A stretch of DNA of 64,000 nt from Canna indica (lineage: Eukaryota; Streptophyta; Magnoliopsida; Zingiberales; Cannaceae), in assembly GCA_034359265.1 (NCBI GenBank), contig CP136890.1, positions 101,333,501-101,397,500 of the forward strand, read 5' to 3'. This document shows, one piece after another, positions 28,142 to 40,822 of the stretch (positions within the stretch are counted from its first letter, which is position 1; the number at the start of each line of letters is the position of its first letter). The position numbers and the translations under genes were made by a program. Under the pieces are notes generated by a model. The model was not told the DNA's origin, did no database searches, and saw only the letters and a program-made list of their open reading frames with translations.

Positions 28142-30621
28142 GTGATCTCCTGGCATCTCTTGCCGCGACCATTCCGTGACCCAAAGACCCTCTCTCTCTC
28201 TCTCCATGTTATTTATCGATTTGCTGTTAATTTAACTTATAGAATTTGATACGTATATTTAAATTGAATGTTTTAGTACCGACCTTTTTGCAACTGATTG
28301 ATCTCTATGGAACTAGTGAACCGGAGGTCTGGAAATGGAAAAGAAAAACAGAGGAATAGAAGTTACTGCACTTAGCTGCTGGTTATCTTTGTAGAGTGAT
28401 TTGGATCATTACTTAATTTTGTTTTCCTCTAATTTAGCTATAAGACGACTAATATGAGGAGAGAGCTGATAACCTAGGTTACTTATTATGCTATTGAAGC
28501 CAATATGCTTCACTTTTTTGGTTAAACCACTGATTAAATTAATCACTTAAGTTTGCCCAGCTGGATAAATGCTTCGTAGGTTTTCCATTGAGCAGATCCT
28601 TCATTCCCTATGTTAGGTTCAAAAGCGACACCCTACCTAAGGTTATTTTCTAATTTGGTTCATGCATCAATCAGTTTTCAAGCTATTTCTTAGGTGATTC
28701 GTCTTGTGTCTCTGCATTTTACCATTCCTAGAAGGATATAAGAACTTCACTGAACATGATTGATTCACCTTATACATATGCAACATAGTTGAGGCTGTTT
28801 ACATGATGTTGCTAATTTGGTTCAAGAAGGACATTTTATTTCCTATCTTCTACATGGAGCTGTTTGCCTGGTTTTATATTTTTCAAGCACTTATTTATGT
28901 TCATCTTATTCAAGAAGCTGAGTAATTTTTTTTTCATTTAACATATTTGATTCTATTCCTCCATTGATCCTTTCTTATATCATTGTAATTTTCATTTATT
29001 CCGAACTATTGTCTGTGCACTTTTCTTACTGTTTTGCTATATTAATTATTACCAATATAATGCAATTTATTACCTCTCTTTGGATTGAAGGGACACACTA
29101 TAAATTATTCAAATTTATTGAATTTGGTTGAATCTTAACTAATTTGATCCAAGTTCACAAATTCGTTCAAAATTCAGTTTCTTACAAGTATGATCTGTTT
29201 CATTTTATCCAATTGGACTCGTTTGATCATATACCAATTTGACATAATGATGTAATTTATTACAATTTAACCATTAGATTAATCCTATGATCTAATAACA
29301 TAAAGTATATTTGGACTAAATTTAAATCCTATACTAACTTGACTTGAGTAAATCAAGTAGATTCACATTTATATATAGTTAAGTTCAAAATTGGTTCATC
29401 ACCAAACACTATTTTATATAATCAGCCTATCAAACCCGAAGCTCCATCAAAAATCTAACATTTCCCACCACTAAAACAATCCCCATATCTGCAGCTGACA
29501 CTGCCCAACCCGGACCACCATACCTGAAATCTGCCGTTGCCTCTCTGCCGCTGGATAGTCACAGTTTATCCAACCTGGTTCATCTTTTTTCCCTTTTTCT
29601 TATTTTTCTTCTGCACCATTTTTTTTCTTCTTCTTCTTTATTGTCCTTTCACTGCTTCTCCTCTCCGATCTTGATGACATATTGGAGTGTGTGCAAGATT
29701 TAGTGGTTTGATGTGAAATAGAGGCTAGGTCTGCTGGTCTGGGTGTTTTTTTCTTCAAAATTTTGAATCTGGGCAAGAAACTTTTGTTTTCTGTGAATGC
29801 ACATTGACAAATTTCTGTATTGATCATGATGGTCCTTTCATGTATCTATATATCACTAAGCCAACTATTCTATCTTTGTGTAAAATTATCCTTTTATTTA
29901 GTCAATAATTTGAGACATGCTGTTCCTCATGTTCTTCTTTCATCATTCTTCGTTCTTTGCAAAAAAAAATTTGTTCATAAATGCTACTTTCCTTATCGAA
30001 ATATTCCTTTTGTGAAGGAAGTGATGCAATCAATTGATGTTTCTGGTTAATGTTCTTAGCATGTTTAGCTTGTGTATCGCTTAGTTCATATCATCTCTGC
30101 TGTTGTAGTATGGTAAAACTATTACATGATTTTCTAGTTCTATTTGCTTAATCATGCCTCCCATATTTTAACCACATTTTTTAATGGTGATATTTTCTTG
30201 AAGGTATAAATCACTCTAGTTGTTTGCTTGAACATTTTTTGTGGTTAATTTATTTCTCATGCAGAACATAATAGAGAATGCTGTTATCTTGTTTTGCTAA
30301 AGAAATACATTTTTAACCTTTTGGTAATCTCATTCTCTGGTTGCTGTGCTAATCTGTATTGAGTTATTGTATGTGCTACTCACAGTTCCAACAAGCCTTT
30401 ATGTTTTACTACTTGCAGTTATTGATCAAATAACTGTGAGTAGTGACCACTATTTTGGTTTATTTTTGAGGGACTTGTATCTACAATTTGTGCCAATATC
30501 AACTCTGTTAATAGTGATTTTCACAACAAATGCTGGTAAAACTTTTATGTTTTTCTTTTGTCAGTACAGTGTTTAGACTGAGATGTCTTTTCCTTTCAGG
30601 TCTTGTGTATTGTTTCTAGTT

Positions 30622-33600
30622 ATGGCTAGTACAGCTTGCTTCATTATTGTCAGCAGAAATGATATTCCCATTTATGAGGCTGAAGTTGGTTCTGCAGCAA
30701 AGGTATTATCTATTTGCTTGCATTGTCTTTGGTGTACTTTGTCACGCACTTTGATATTTCACATCTTTCTTTTCGCTCTGTTCTGCTTGTTGACTTGTAA
30801 TGGATGTTTCTACTTCCATCAGGGCTTTTCAATCATGGTGCTGACGTAAATTTAAGCTACTTTGTCCATCTATCAATTTTCATTTTTATAAGTATGAGAA
30901 TTACAAATTAAGTAATCCACATTTATTTACTCAACATTATTTGTTTCTAAGATTGACTTTGATAATATAATATAACAATCATGAAAAATCAAGTTCTTTT
31001 AAGTTAACTACTCTAATTCCATAACATATGGGTTTTGATAAGTGCATATTGTCTGATATTTTTCTGGTGATTCTCTGCTCATTTCATCACTCTTTGGCTT
31101 TTATAATGTTTATCAGATCAAAATATCCTTTTGATCTCACTACAACAAAACAATAGTCTACAAGTGATCCTTACTTGCCTTTCTCAGAACGTCAGCACAT
31201 TTGAACTTTGTAGATGAGCTCGGTAGGCCCCTTTCAGTTTGGCTTTTGTATAAGATATTTTTTGTCTACTTCATTACTTTGTTCTGCTAGATTAACTTTG
31301 AGCATCGTGCTCCATTTATTATTTTTACCACTAGAGTAATTTGTAGAGTATGATATGACCACAAAGTTGGTTATAAACCATATTTTTTCGTTCGCTTAGT
31401 TCATTGTTTCTCAGTTCTCAGCTCCTTTTAGCAAAAGCTTATTGAACAAAGGCTTGTTCTGGACCAAAATTTCTTGTGTTATGACCATAGTTTAAAATCT
31501 CGGTACCGGTACCGGTTTCGGTCACCGGCCGGTACTGGTATATACCGGTACCGTACCGTACCGACACACGGTACGGACCGGTATGAAAAATGCATACCGG
31601 CCGGGTTTTTTTTTTTTCGTGACATACCGCCATATACCGCCCGGTATACACAATATACCCGGTTTTTTCAAATACCGGGTATATCGTATACTGGAAACCT
31701 AAAAAACCGGTAAATACCGGACTTACCGTACCGTACCGACCGAGATTTTAAACCATAGTTATGACCAAACTCCATTTTAGTTGGAAAAGGCTGAATGATG
31801 ATGATTATTTTTGGCAAATTAAAGCCCTTGCTTATACATTTCCACGAGATTTTCATATTTGATATTTGAAGTGTTATTTCTTGGTCGCATGTATTTGGAT
31901 ATGCATGTATCTTTGTCTCTTTCTTAGCAATTGCATAATATATTGCAAAATTTATCTTTGTCATGTGGTTGTTTCTTTACTCTTGCACTTGCGCAATTTC
32001 ATTACTAATTTAAAACTGAATATAAATAGTATTTTGTCATAGTTGGTTGATGGGAGTATAAGTTAACATTAAAGTTGGCCAAACTTTATTGTTTTATATT
32101 GCAGAAAGAGGAAGCTGCTCAGCAGCATCAGTTCATTTTGCATGCAGCCTTGGATATTGTTGAAGACCTTGCATGGACCACCAGTGCTATGTGAGATTCT
32201 GTGGTGATGTTTTCTATTTGGATGTATATGCAATTGTTGAACTAATCATTACCATCTTCTGCAATGAATTTTACTCGGTCTTTGTCTCATACTCCTGCAG
32301 GTTCTTGAAGTCAGTGGACAAGTTCAATGATCTTGTTGTGTCAGTATATGTTACTGCTGGTCATATCCTATTCTTGTTCTTTACTGTAATATTCTTGTTA
32401 GACAATTTCATAAAACTCCTAAAACATTTAAGTAGTATCTGTTCTCATTTCATGGAAAAGCAGAGCACATAACCTTTCTTCTGACTTATGTATACTACCT
32501 TGGTTGACTTATCTTCTTTCTAAATCGTCAAATCAACAAATGTTAAAAGCCAATACCCATTCTGTGAACTCATGATCCTGAAAATTGTATCAATTGCTGT
32601 TGCTGAATACAAGTTCTGTTAATTTTATTATTATTTATCAGAAGTGCAGCTTACTAGTCACTTGGGTTCCTTAACCTACTTGCATACACACTAGATTTAT
32701 GCTGCTACATGATTCCCGTAATGAGGACGGGATAAAGAGCTTCTTCCAAGAGGTTCAGGAGCTATACGTAAAGGTCAGGCTCTATTACCTTTTGGATAAT
32801 TCTTGGTGCATATTTGTATAAATTTCCATCAAAATTTATTTTTTCTATGAGGGTTTTGATGTGCTAGGTACTTGATACCAGTTTATCATCTTTAGGTAAA
32901 ATTGCGTTTGTGATTGTACAAAGTTGCCAATATTCATATTTATCTGTTACAAAGTTGTAGATGTGTAAAACATAATATATGGATGCAGACATTTAACCTT
33001 GTTTAAGAGACATTTGATGGTAGTCACTTACATTTTTAGGTAATGTAGAATCAATTATCTCTTTCTAATTTTTTAATAAATTGAGTTTTCAATTGTGTTT
33101 TTTAAAAAGGATTTGTTCTATTATTTTGTTATATGCCAAGTAGTTCAAGCATATGAAGGTTTAACTAGAGGTGGCAACAGGCCGTGCCAGGCACAGCCCG
33201 AATGTGTGGCAGCCAAGACCAGCTCGGGCCCGAGCCCGCCCAGCCCGGGCCCGAGCCCGCCCGAAAATTAATTATTTAATTTAAATTATTTAATTTAAAT
33301 TTTTAAAGGTTTAAAATTTAATTTTAAAAATTAATGGTTACGGGTGAATTTTGAACTTGGACCTCTAATTTTATTTGAGATAGCTTAATCATTGTAATAA
33401 ACTTTATTATATATTTTTTAACACATTTTTTATATGTAACATTATAACGCAGTACAAATTAATAAAAAGATTTTAAAAAAATTAAATTATAATTAAATTT
33501 TTATTTATCTTTAATACAAAAATATTCATCCAATGATAAAATAATTTTTTTTAATATTATAATAGACCGCACCTTAAAGGTTGCCTACGTACCTTCTAAA

Positions 33601-36600
33601 GCTAAACTTGTACTCCCCAATGATTAACTATAGAAGGATCAGGTTTACGTAGTTCTTTTTACATTTTTAATCACCCGTAGTCCCGGTGATTTAACTTGTA
33701 CTTGGACCAGCAGCACCAGCTTCGCTTGTTTGAGCTTCCTCCTCTCCCGATGATGAAGTGTCGTGTCCTCCCTTATCTTGTAATCTATCTTCAGCATCCA
33801 ACCATCTTTTAAGCAAATGCACATTTCAACCGTTTCTTCACTCATTTGGCTCTTTTTTTCGTCGAGAATTCTATTTCCCGCACTAAAACAAGACTTGGAA
33901 GCTACTGTAGACACAGGAACAATTAGTATATCACGTGCCATGATGGAAATAATAGGATACGTATTTTCTTGTTTTTTCCACCATGCTAAAATTTCATTAT
34001 CATCTATTTCTTCAGAATGATTATGATCTCGAAAAACAAGTAATTCATTAAAATTAGTAGATTTAGTTTTTTTTATTCTACGACCAAGTTGAGAATTAAT
34101 ACTATTTCCACCATCATCTCTTAATCTAAAAGAAGAAGATGTTGTCTTATTTGTAATTGTATCACCAAAATTTGAAGCGTAAAATACAAACATAGAATTC
34201 AATAAATTCAAAATTTTAATTTTTTTTTCTTCAACATTATCTAATTCCATATTGTTATAATAATCATCTAACAACATATTTAAACCATCAATTTTCATTT
34301 TAGGATCTAAACATATTGCTAAACAAAATAAAGTAGGTATATCTTACCAATACTTTTTAAATTTAGATTCCATTAAAGAAATAATTTGTGCAAATAAAGG
34401 ATGATGTCTATATGAAGAAAATACTTCACTAATACGAATTATATGTGAAAGAGTTAAATTACGTGTAGGATAATAAACATCGGAAAGTTGTCGGTAGCTT
34501 TATTAAAAAATTCTAAAATTTGAGTAATATGCCCAGCAACTAATCAATCATTATTATTAATTGGATCACCAGACATATTTTGATTGTAAAACATTGTAAG
34601 GATATCATGATATCTTATAGTAGACATAAACATATGATATGTTGAATTCCATCTAGTAATAACATCACCATTAAATTTTTTAAATGGTTTATTAAAAGAT
34701 TAACATAATTTTTTAAATTCTTGTGTTCTTGCTTTCGAAGAACGCATATATCTAATAACATCTCTTATTTTTTCTACATGTATATTTACTTGTTTTAAAC
34801 CATCTTGTACACATAAATTAAGAACATGATAAACACAACGAACATGAAATAATTCACCTTCTAATACTGGTTTAAATAACTGTATAAGGGGAGGGATAGC
34901 AACATCATTATTACTAGCATTATCAAAACCAATCGAAATTTTTTTATCATTTATATTATAGAAAGATGTTACAAATTTAATAGCCGAAAAAATGGCAACA
35001 GAATGTGTGGTTATTCAAAAACTTTAAAACTAATTATTCTTTTTTGCAAAATAAATTTTTCATCAATCCAATGCGCAGTAACACAAATGTAAGAATTAGT
35101 AGTACGTTGACTAGACCAAACATCAGATGTTAAAGAAATTTTTGATTTATTATTTTGAAAACTACTCATTATATTTTCTCTATATATAAAAAATAATTTT
35201 AAAACATCACTTTTCATTGTATTTCGAGTAATTTTTTTATATTTTGGTTGTAAAATATTTTGAATCCAACTAGAAAATCTTGGTTGATCAACAAAACTAA
35301 AAGGAGATTCACTTTGAACAATTAATTTTGCAAGTTCTCGACGTTGAAAATCATGATCATACGAAAAAGCTGAACAAGATAAATTAAGAATTTGTTGAGC
35401 TTGTGCAACCTTAGTGTCATGACCCTTTGCATGATGTAATAAATGACCAGTTCCTCCGGTTGTTGAAGTCGAAAGAATTTTTTGACATTTTTTGCACTGG
35501 GCTTTTGTTATGGTGCCATCAGGTTCAATAATTTTCTCAAAATATTCCCAAACCATACTTTTTTTTCTACCTGATGAACATAAATTAATAGATGGACTTA
35601 TTTCTATGTTTTGATTTTGTTGAGTGGTAGGAGTGGTAGGAGTAGCAGGAGACATTTCTTCTAACATATTTGATCCAATTTGTGGAGTATAACCTTAAAA
35701 ATCTCCATCCGCCATTAGTAAATATTAAAAATATAAAAAATATAAATATTATACTAATCAATGAAACAAATTGAAGAGATTAAAAAAAATTAACAACAAT
35801 CTTGAATTCTTGGCTTCTTGATGATTTTAAAATATTTTTGATTGTTGAGAGTAAGAGAGTTGAGAGTTGAGAGTTGAGAATTTAGAGAAAGAGTTGAAGA
35901 TGAAGATAGAAGAAATGAAGAAGGAGGGGGTATTTATAAGATTTTTTTTTAATTTTATAAATATTCGTCGGCCCGACCTAGGCCTGGCGCGCGCCAGGCC
36001 TCCCGTGCTCGCCCAGAGCACGGGCACGCAGGCCGTGCTCGGCCCGCGTGCCCAGAAGGCGAGCCCAGCCCGTCTTCTGGGCACAGCCGTGCCGGGCCAG
36101 GCCCAGCCCGTTGCCACCTCTAGGTTTAACTGCTTGCTCACACCCATTGTTTTCGAGTTGACTTGAAATTATGTGTGTGCCAGTTCAGGATTGGTTCTGG
36201 ATTTGGCTAGAATCAGTTATATTTATCTGGAAGCTCAAATGAAATCCTTCAGTCAAGCTTTTGGAGGAAAAGAGAACGAGAGGAGAGTTAATCCAAAATT
36301 TTAAGAATGCTCTCTCTTCACCCTCTCCCTAATATTATTATTTTGAAGCTTTCAAATTGTTTTAAACTGGTCAACTCAGGTTGAGTATGGTCTCAGAGTC
36401 TAGTTTTTCCCATACTTGCTATAGAATAGCTGAAATGGATTCTGGCTAAGATGATATTACTAAACTGATTAAGCATTTGTTGTAATGTACTATGTCAATA
36501 CCAGAAACTTTGGAACTACTAGAATGCACAGATTCTCTCTATTCCGTATGCTAGCCTCGGTTTTATATTTTTCACATACAAACAAATATTTTGTATCCAT

Positions 36601-37175
36601 AAAGATATTGTATCTTCCATAGATGCATTTATAAAATCAATCACGAACAGTGGCTTGTGTATATCTAACTTGGTGTTGTAAGAATCTTTACATATTATGA
36701 AATTAATTATGTTTCAGTTCCTGAGTGATTACAAATATAATGCATCTGTTCCTTGTAATATTTGGAAAATATTGCAATGCTGATGTTTAATACATAGATA
36801 TCTTAACAAAACTAGTGGACATGTGTTGATTTTATAACATGCTGTTGTTAGTACTTTCGGTGGAAAATTATTACTTTCATTTTCACTCAGTCGCTGCCCA
36901 TGATTATCCTCCACAAGATTTACCAATTAACACGGAAGCCCCTCCGTACTATTTCATTGTATTGTTATTAATACTAATTCTGCTTCCAGGTTATTATTAG
37001 TAATTTGAACAGTCGCTGCTGAATACATGATGAGTTGATTTAAGAAGTGCTAATCATGTTTCTTCCAACCTCATATGAACAGATACTACTCAATCCCCTC
37101 TACTTACCAGGCTCGCGCATTACATCATCACATTTTGATACCAAAGTTCGAGCTCTTGCAAGAAAATATCTGTAA
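30622..37175 (+). CDS. TRAPPC2: TRAPPC2 (sedlin), subunit of TRAPP vesicle-tethering complexes
   Basis: Five coding exons: 30622-30702, 32105-32190, 32301-32362, 32688-32773 and 37083-37175, giving 135 aa, the normal sedlin length. The protein starts [20 protein letters not shown], then has [53 protein letters not shown], and ends with ILLNPLY followed by [16 protein letters not shown]. These match the longin-fold sedlin family throughout. TRAPP acts as a tether and Rab exchange factor in ER-to-Golgi and Golgi traffic on the cytosolic face. The intron between exons 3 and 4 is of the AT-AC class. Intron 1 holds a small hAT-type element and intron 4 a 2.96-kb decayed hAT transposon. A 5' UTR intron from about 28.14 to 30.60 kb is likely; the ATG follows the acceptor by 22 nt. 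Confidence 0.93.
31486..31757. mobile_element. Small hAT-type element in TRAPPC2 intron 1
   Basis: Flanked by GTTATGAC at 31478-31485 and 31758-31765 (8 bp, perfect). Ends are CATAGTTTAAAATCTCGG and, inverted, TATGGTTTAAAATCTCGG. It is filled with CGGTACCGG-type motifs and is the reverse-oriented relative of 24097-24783 without the inverted-repeat core. Confidence 0.85.
32363..32687 (+). other. U12-type (minor spliceosome) AT-AC intron in TRAPPC2
   Basis: No GT donor keeps the frame here. The intron starts ATATCCTATT, close to the U12 donor ATATCCTT, contains TTCCTTAAC at 32667-32675, an exact U12 branch-point consensus, and ends CATAC with AC about 13 nt after the branch adenosine. Splicing this way yields [13 protein letters not shown], the expected sedlin sequence, with correct phase. 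Confidence 0.88.
33166..36122 (-). mobile_element. Complete-ended hAT-superfamily DNA transposon in TRAPPC2 intron 4
   Basis: The 2957-bp element is bounded by a perfect 8-bp duplication GGTTTAAC (33158-33165 and 36123-36130). Terminal inverted repeats start TAGAGGTGGCAAC at both ends, followed by GC-rich subterminal GGCCCAGCCCG/CGGGCCCGAGCC repeats. A transposase with BED zinc finger and hAT C-terminal domain lies on the minus strand but is broken, so the copy is not autonomous. Intact ends and perfect duplication suggest fairly recent insertion. Confidence 0.92.
33645..35667 (-). pseudogene. hAT transposase (BED zinc finger + hAT dimerisation domain), frameshifted
   Basis: The N-terminal frame 35667-35011 contains a BED-type finger (VWEYFEKI, then CKKCQKILS, then [10 protein letters not shown]) and the start of the catalytic region ([10 protein letters not shown]). 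It stops near 35013 and homology resumes in another frame ([11 protein letters not shown]). Further stops and a frame change occur between about 34.33 and 34.73 kb. The C-terminal frame 34298-33645 carries the hAT dimerisation domain ([19 protein letters not shown], later [16 protein letters not shown]). It lies wholly inside the hAT element. Closest type is the RICESLEEPER/Ac-like group; family placement from motifs only. Confidence 0.88.
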
Positions 37176-37325
37176 ACACAACAAATTTCACATAAAAGAA
37201 ATATTCTTGTATCAAATTTGGTGCTTTAGCTCATAGAGCAAAGGTATGATTTTGCTTATTCTTCTTTTCCTTTGCTAATGTAATTAATTAATGGGAGGTG
37301 TGCCATGTACTTTAGACACATAAAA

Positions 37326-37637
37326 CTAAGGTTTTTGCTGCATTTGTTCTGCTGATAAATTCTTATGGATATATTTTAAATGCTTGTCTATTAGACATAA
37401 AATGGATGTTTCCCCTTCAAAATCGTATAGCTTTGTTTTTATATCCTTGTCAAGCATGGAGAGGTTACAAATTTCCTTTTTGCTCGCCTGAGCTAGCTTT
37501 TTCCTTATTCTATTGGCAAAGTGATATCCTCGTTGCATATTAACAAGTGTTAGTAAATCTCCATGGATGCAAAATATTTTTTGTTTGTTTAATATTGAGT
37601 GTTCTTCTCCAATGGTGAGATTATTTCCACCGCTCAT
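37326..37637 (-). pseudogene. Unidentified ORF, possible fragment of a DEAH-box helicase C-terminal region
   Basis: A 103-codon frame reading KQKIFCIHGDLLTLVN and, after a gap, FANRIRKKLAQ is loosely like the region of DEAH helicases where F...GD.LTL...Y precedes a conserved IR.QL helix. The resemblance is weak, there is no splice context, and it abuts the TRAPPC2 3' end in antisense. It may be chance. Confidence 0.25.
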
Positions 37638-38061
37638 ATTTGTATATTTTCGACAAAATTTGCATATATGTTGTTATTAAAGTATAATTTTCATATTTGT
37701 ATTATACATTTTCTTGAAAAATAGAAATAATAAAAAAACAATTATTGTGATTATTAAATTCATGTCAATATGGAGTAAATGGTTGAAAAGGTCTATGTTT
37801 AGAATATATCTTTGTTAAAAAAATATTGATTCTAAATTGATGATTGAATGCTGATCAACACGACATTAATATAAATATAATTAGTATACTTTTGTTCACA
37901 CACAAGAGCTCACGCAATCAATATTTTAAAAAATAAAAGTTGTGCTTGCAATAACTAATATTGTAAAATTACAATTATTTTGTGGACTAATATGTAATAA
38001 AATTGTTTTCGACGAAAAAATGTTTGCTAAGTCATTCATATAATATGGAAAAGTAAAATAA
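37638..38061. other. AT-rich spacer downstream of TRAPPC2
   Basis: No gene or recognisable element seen. Confidence 0.45.
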
Positions 38062-38342
38062 AGGGAAAATTATACTTTTAGTTCCCATACTTTATTTGAA
38101 TTTTGATTTTAGTCATCGTAATTTAAAAATATTAATTTTAGTTTTCACATTGTATTTTTGTTTGAGAGTTGGTCTCTGTTGTCACTTAAGGCATAAACGA
38201 CGTTATACGAAGTTGACGTGACTAACGGTTGTTGATTGGATATTGTTGACATGAACAAATTAAATGATGATTCTTTAAAATGCACAAGTTAGAGGACTAA
38301 AATTAAAATCCGAATAAACCATGCAAATTAAAACTATAATAA
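38062..38342. repeat. MITE-like inverted repeat
   Basis: The left end AAAATTATACTTTTAGTTCC ...TTTGAATTTTGATTTTAGTC is mirrored at the right by GGACTAAAATTAAAATCCGA ...AAACTATAAT. The interior has ACGACGTTATACGAAGTTGA, resembling the 27.2-kb family. Confidence 0.55.
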
Positions 38343-38346
38343 TGCA

Positions 38347-39435
38347 TTTGTTTTTTATTTAATATATTTACAATATACTATACATTTTTAAAACTATTTA
38401 ATTAGCTAAACATAATTTATATTTGTTGTATTTCAATTAAAATTTCATTTTAGAGATTCTACTAGATAAAATTCATATTTGTTATGATTTAGAATAAATT
38501 ATAATATATTTATTATTTTGAGTATAACTATTTAATATTGTTTAGAAATATATTTTGGACATTTTTCTATTTCATTTCTTATATATTCTTTGTACTAATC
38601 AAATAAGGGAAGTTGCTTTTTGTTTATTTATGTATTCAATTCGGTTAAACCAAATAGTGGTATTGAGTATTAAAGGTTTGGAATTAAAATTTACCTTATC
38701 AAATTTTGAAGGGAATCTATTTTAGAACTGGTTGAAAATGAGTGATATCGAGTATCTTGTTAGAATTTTGTATGCTTTAAAAATCTTACTTTTTATCTCA
38801 TAAATAATTTTATAATACTCATAATTAATATATGTATTTTCATATAATGAATGCAAATTTATAATATATATCCCACACATTACTACGGTACTTATTTTTA
38901 TTTAATATATTTGCAACATAATATTCATTTTAAAACTATGTAATTAGCTAAAACTTGTTATACTTTTAAATTAATATTTCAGTTTGGAAATTCGCCTATA
39001 TAAATTCATATTTATTATGATTTAGAATAAATTATAATATAATTTATTATTTTTAATATAAATATTTAATATTACTGAGAAGTATATTTTGATCACCTTT
39101 TTCTCTATTTTTCATATATTTATTATACTAACCAAATAAGAAAAATTGTTTTTGGTTTATTTCTAAAGTCAACCAAATAAAAAAATAATTATTTTATTTC
39201 TTATCTATTCAATTCCATTTAACCAAATAGTGATAATGGAGTATTAAACTTTTGGAATTAAAATTTACCTTATTAATTTTAGAAGCGAATATTTTTTTAG
39301 AACTTATTGAAAATGAGTTATATCTAGTATATTGTTAGAATTTTTTACGTTTTAAAAAGCTTACTTTTTAATCTCATAAATAATTTATAATACTTGCAAT
39401 TAATAAATGTCTTTTTCATACAAAGCATATTTAAC
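38347..39435. repeat. Diverged tandem duplication of about 530 bp
   Basis: 38347-38872 and 38891-39435 share a long run of co-linear blocks in direct orientation: TTATTTAATATATTTACAA/TTATTTAATATATTTGCAA, TATGATTTAGAATAAATTAT, GGAATTAAAATTTACCTTAT and ATCTCATAAATAAT.TTATAA. No coding potential. Confidence 0.8.
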
Positions 39436-39574
39436 TTTGTGAAAGAAATATCAATTGACTTTTTTTACTTCAAATTTGATATTTTTTTATTTAAAATATA
39501 TATTTCATTGCATTCTAAAAATTTTGCCAAAAAAACTCTTTTTGAGCTAAAATTAAACTATGAAATATTTTTTT

Positions 39575-39743
39575 AAAGCAATTTTCAGTGTTCACAAAAA
39601 TTCAAAAGACGAAAGTAAATGCAAACAAACAAATCCATTCTCAATGTTTATAAAGCAATTTTCAATGTTCACAAAAATTCAAAAGACTAAATAAATGCAA
39701 ACAAACGAACCCATTCTCAATGTTTATAAATCAATTTTCAATG
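39575..39743. repeat. Tandem repeat, about 77 bp x 2.2
   Basis: The unit starting AAAGCAATTTTCAGTGTTCA at 39575 recurs at 39652 with few changes, and a partial third unit starts at 39728. Confidence 0.9.
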
Positions 39744-40822
39744 ATGAATAAAAGAAAATATATTTTATTGCTATATCTTTATTAATATTGATAAAATAAA
39801 AAGATAAATTACACTCACCTCTCTATTTCAAAAAATACATATTTACTTCCTCAACAATCAATCATTCATCCCTTTTAATTGCTTTAATAATAAATCTCAT
39901 TACATCATTAAAATAATATACGAAAATTGTATATTTTAATAAAAATATTGTTAATAGTGTAAAAATTAAAATTTTATATAATACTAAAGTGATTTTCAAT
40001 CTTTTTAATTTACTGTTAAAATATTTCATAAAATAATATTAAAATTATGTTATTACATTCTAATTAGGCGGTTGCATTTAATTTTTTTAATAATAATAAT
40101 AATAATAATGCGATAAGAATAAAGGGGAGGAAGCAAAGAGCATACATTACCTTAAATGATAAATCTTTATTGCTATCGGAAATTTATAAATTGGTTGACA
40201 ATAAGTTATGTGAGAAGTGCGACTTTTTAAGAAGTAATTTTTTTCATTTTTATTTGATCGATAGTGAGTTGAAAAAACGTAGATATTTTTTTTTTGTAAA
40301 ATTTCACTTTTCACAAAACACACGAAGTTACTTAGTATCGTATAGGTAAATCATACTTTAGGTATTCCAAAGAAAGTAAAAAGTATTTTTGTCAACCAAA
40401 TGTACCGTGAGAAATTAATTTATGAGAATTATTTCACAAAAAATATTTTTTTTTCAGAAAAGTATATATATTTTTAAAGAAAATTACCTTACAACACGAG
40501 AAGAGACTAGAGAGTGTTGAAAATTTAGTAAAATGGTGTCTGATGTAAATATAGTTTTGCTGAGGGGTATGCATGGAAAATGAACCGTAAATAATAATTA
40601 TTTGCGAGCTCTGGGAAATAAATCCTCGAAATCTTAAAAAGGATTACAATTTCACGTTCTCCCATCTGTCCGAGTTCCTCCTCCTCTGCTCGTATTCTCT
40701 CTCCTCTCCCCCCGGTCCTCTTTCTCGGCCCGCCTTTATTATTTCATGGTGGAAGCGAGGGCAACCTTCGATCGAGGCTTCCGGAGGCTCTGAACCAACA
40801 TACTGGAGAAGGGTGCGGATTG
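39744..40822. other. Upstream region of the RFI2-like gene
   Basis: AT-rich, with a (TAA)n tract near 40.09-40.11 kb. From about 40.65 kb the sequence becomes C/T-rich (CTCCTCCTCTGCTCG) and is probably the 5' UTR. No other gene. Confidence 0.5.

Noticed and set aside
35827..36166. Overlapping ~100-codon frames at the right end of the hAT element
   Set aside because: They read through GC-rich subterminal repeats and the terminal inverted repeat; no domain.
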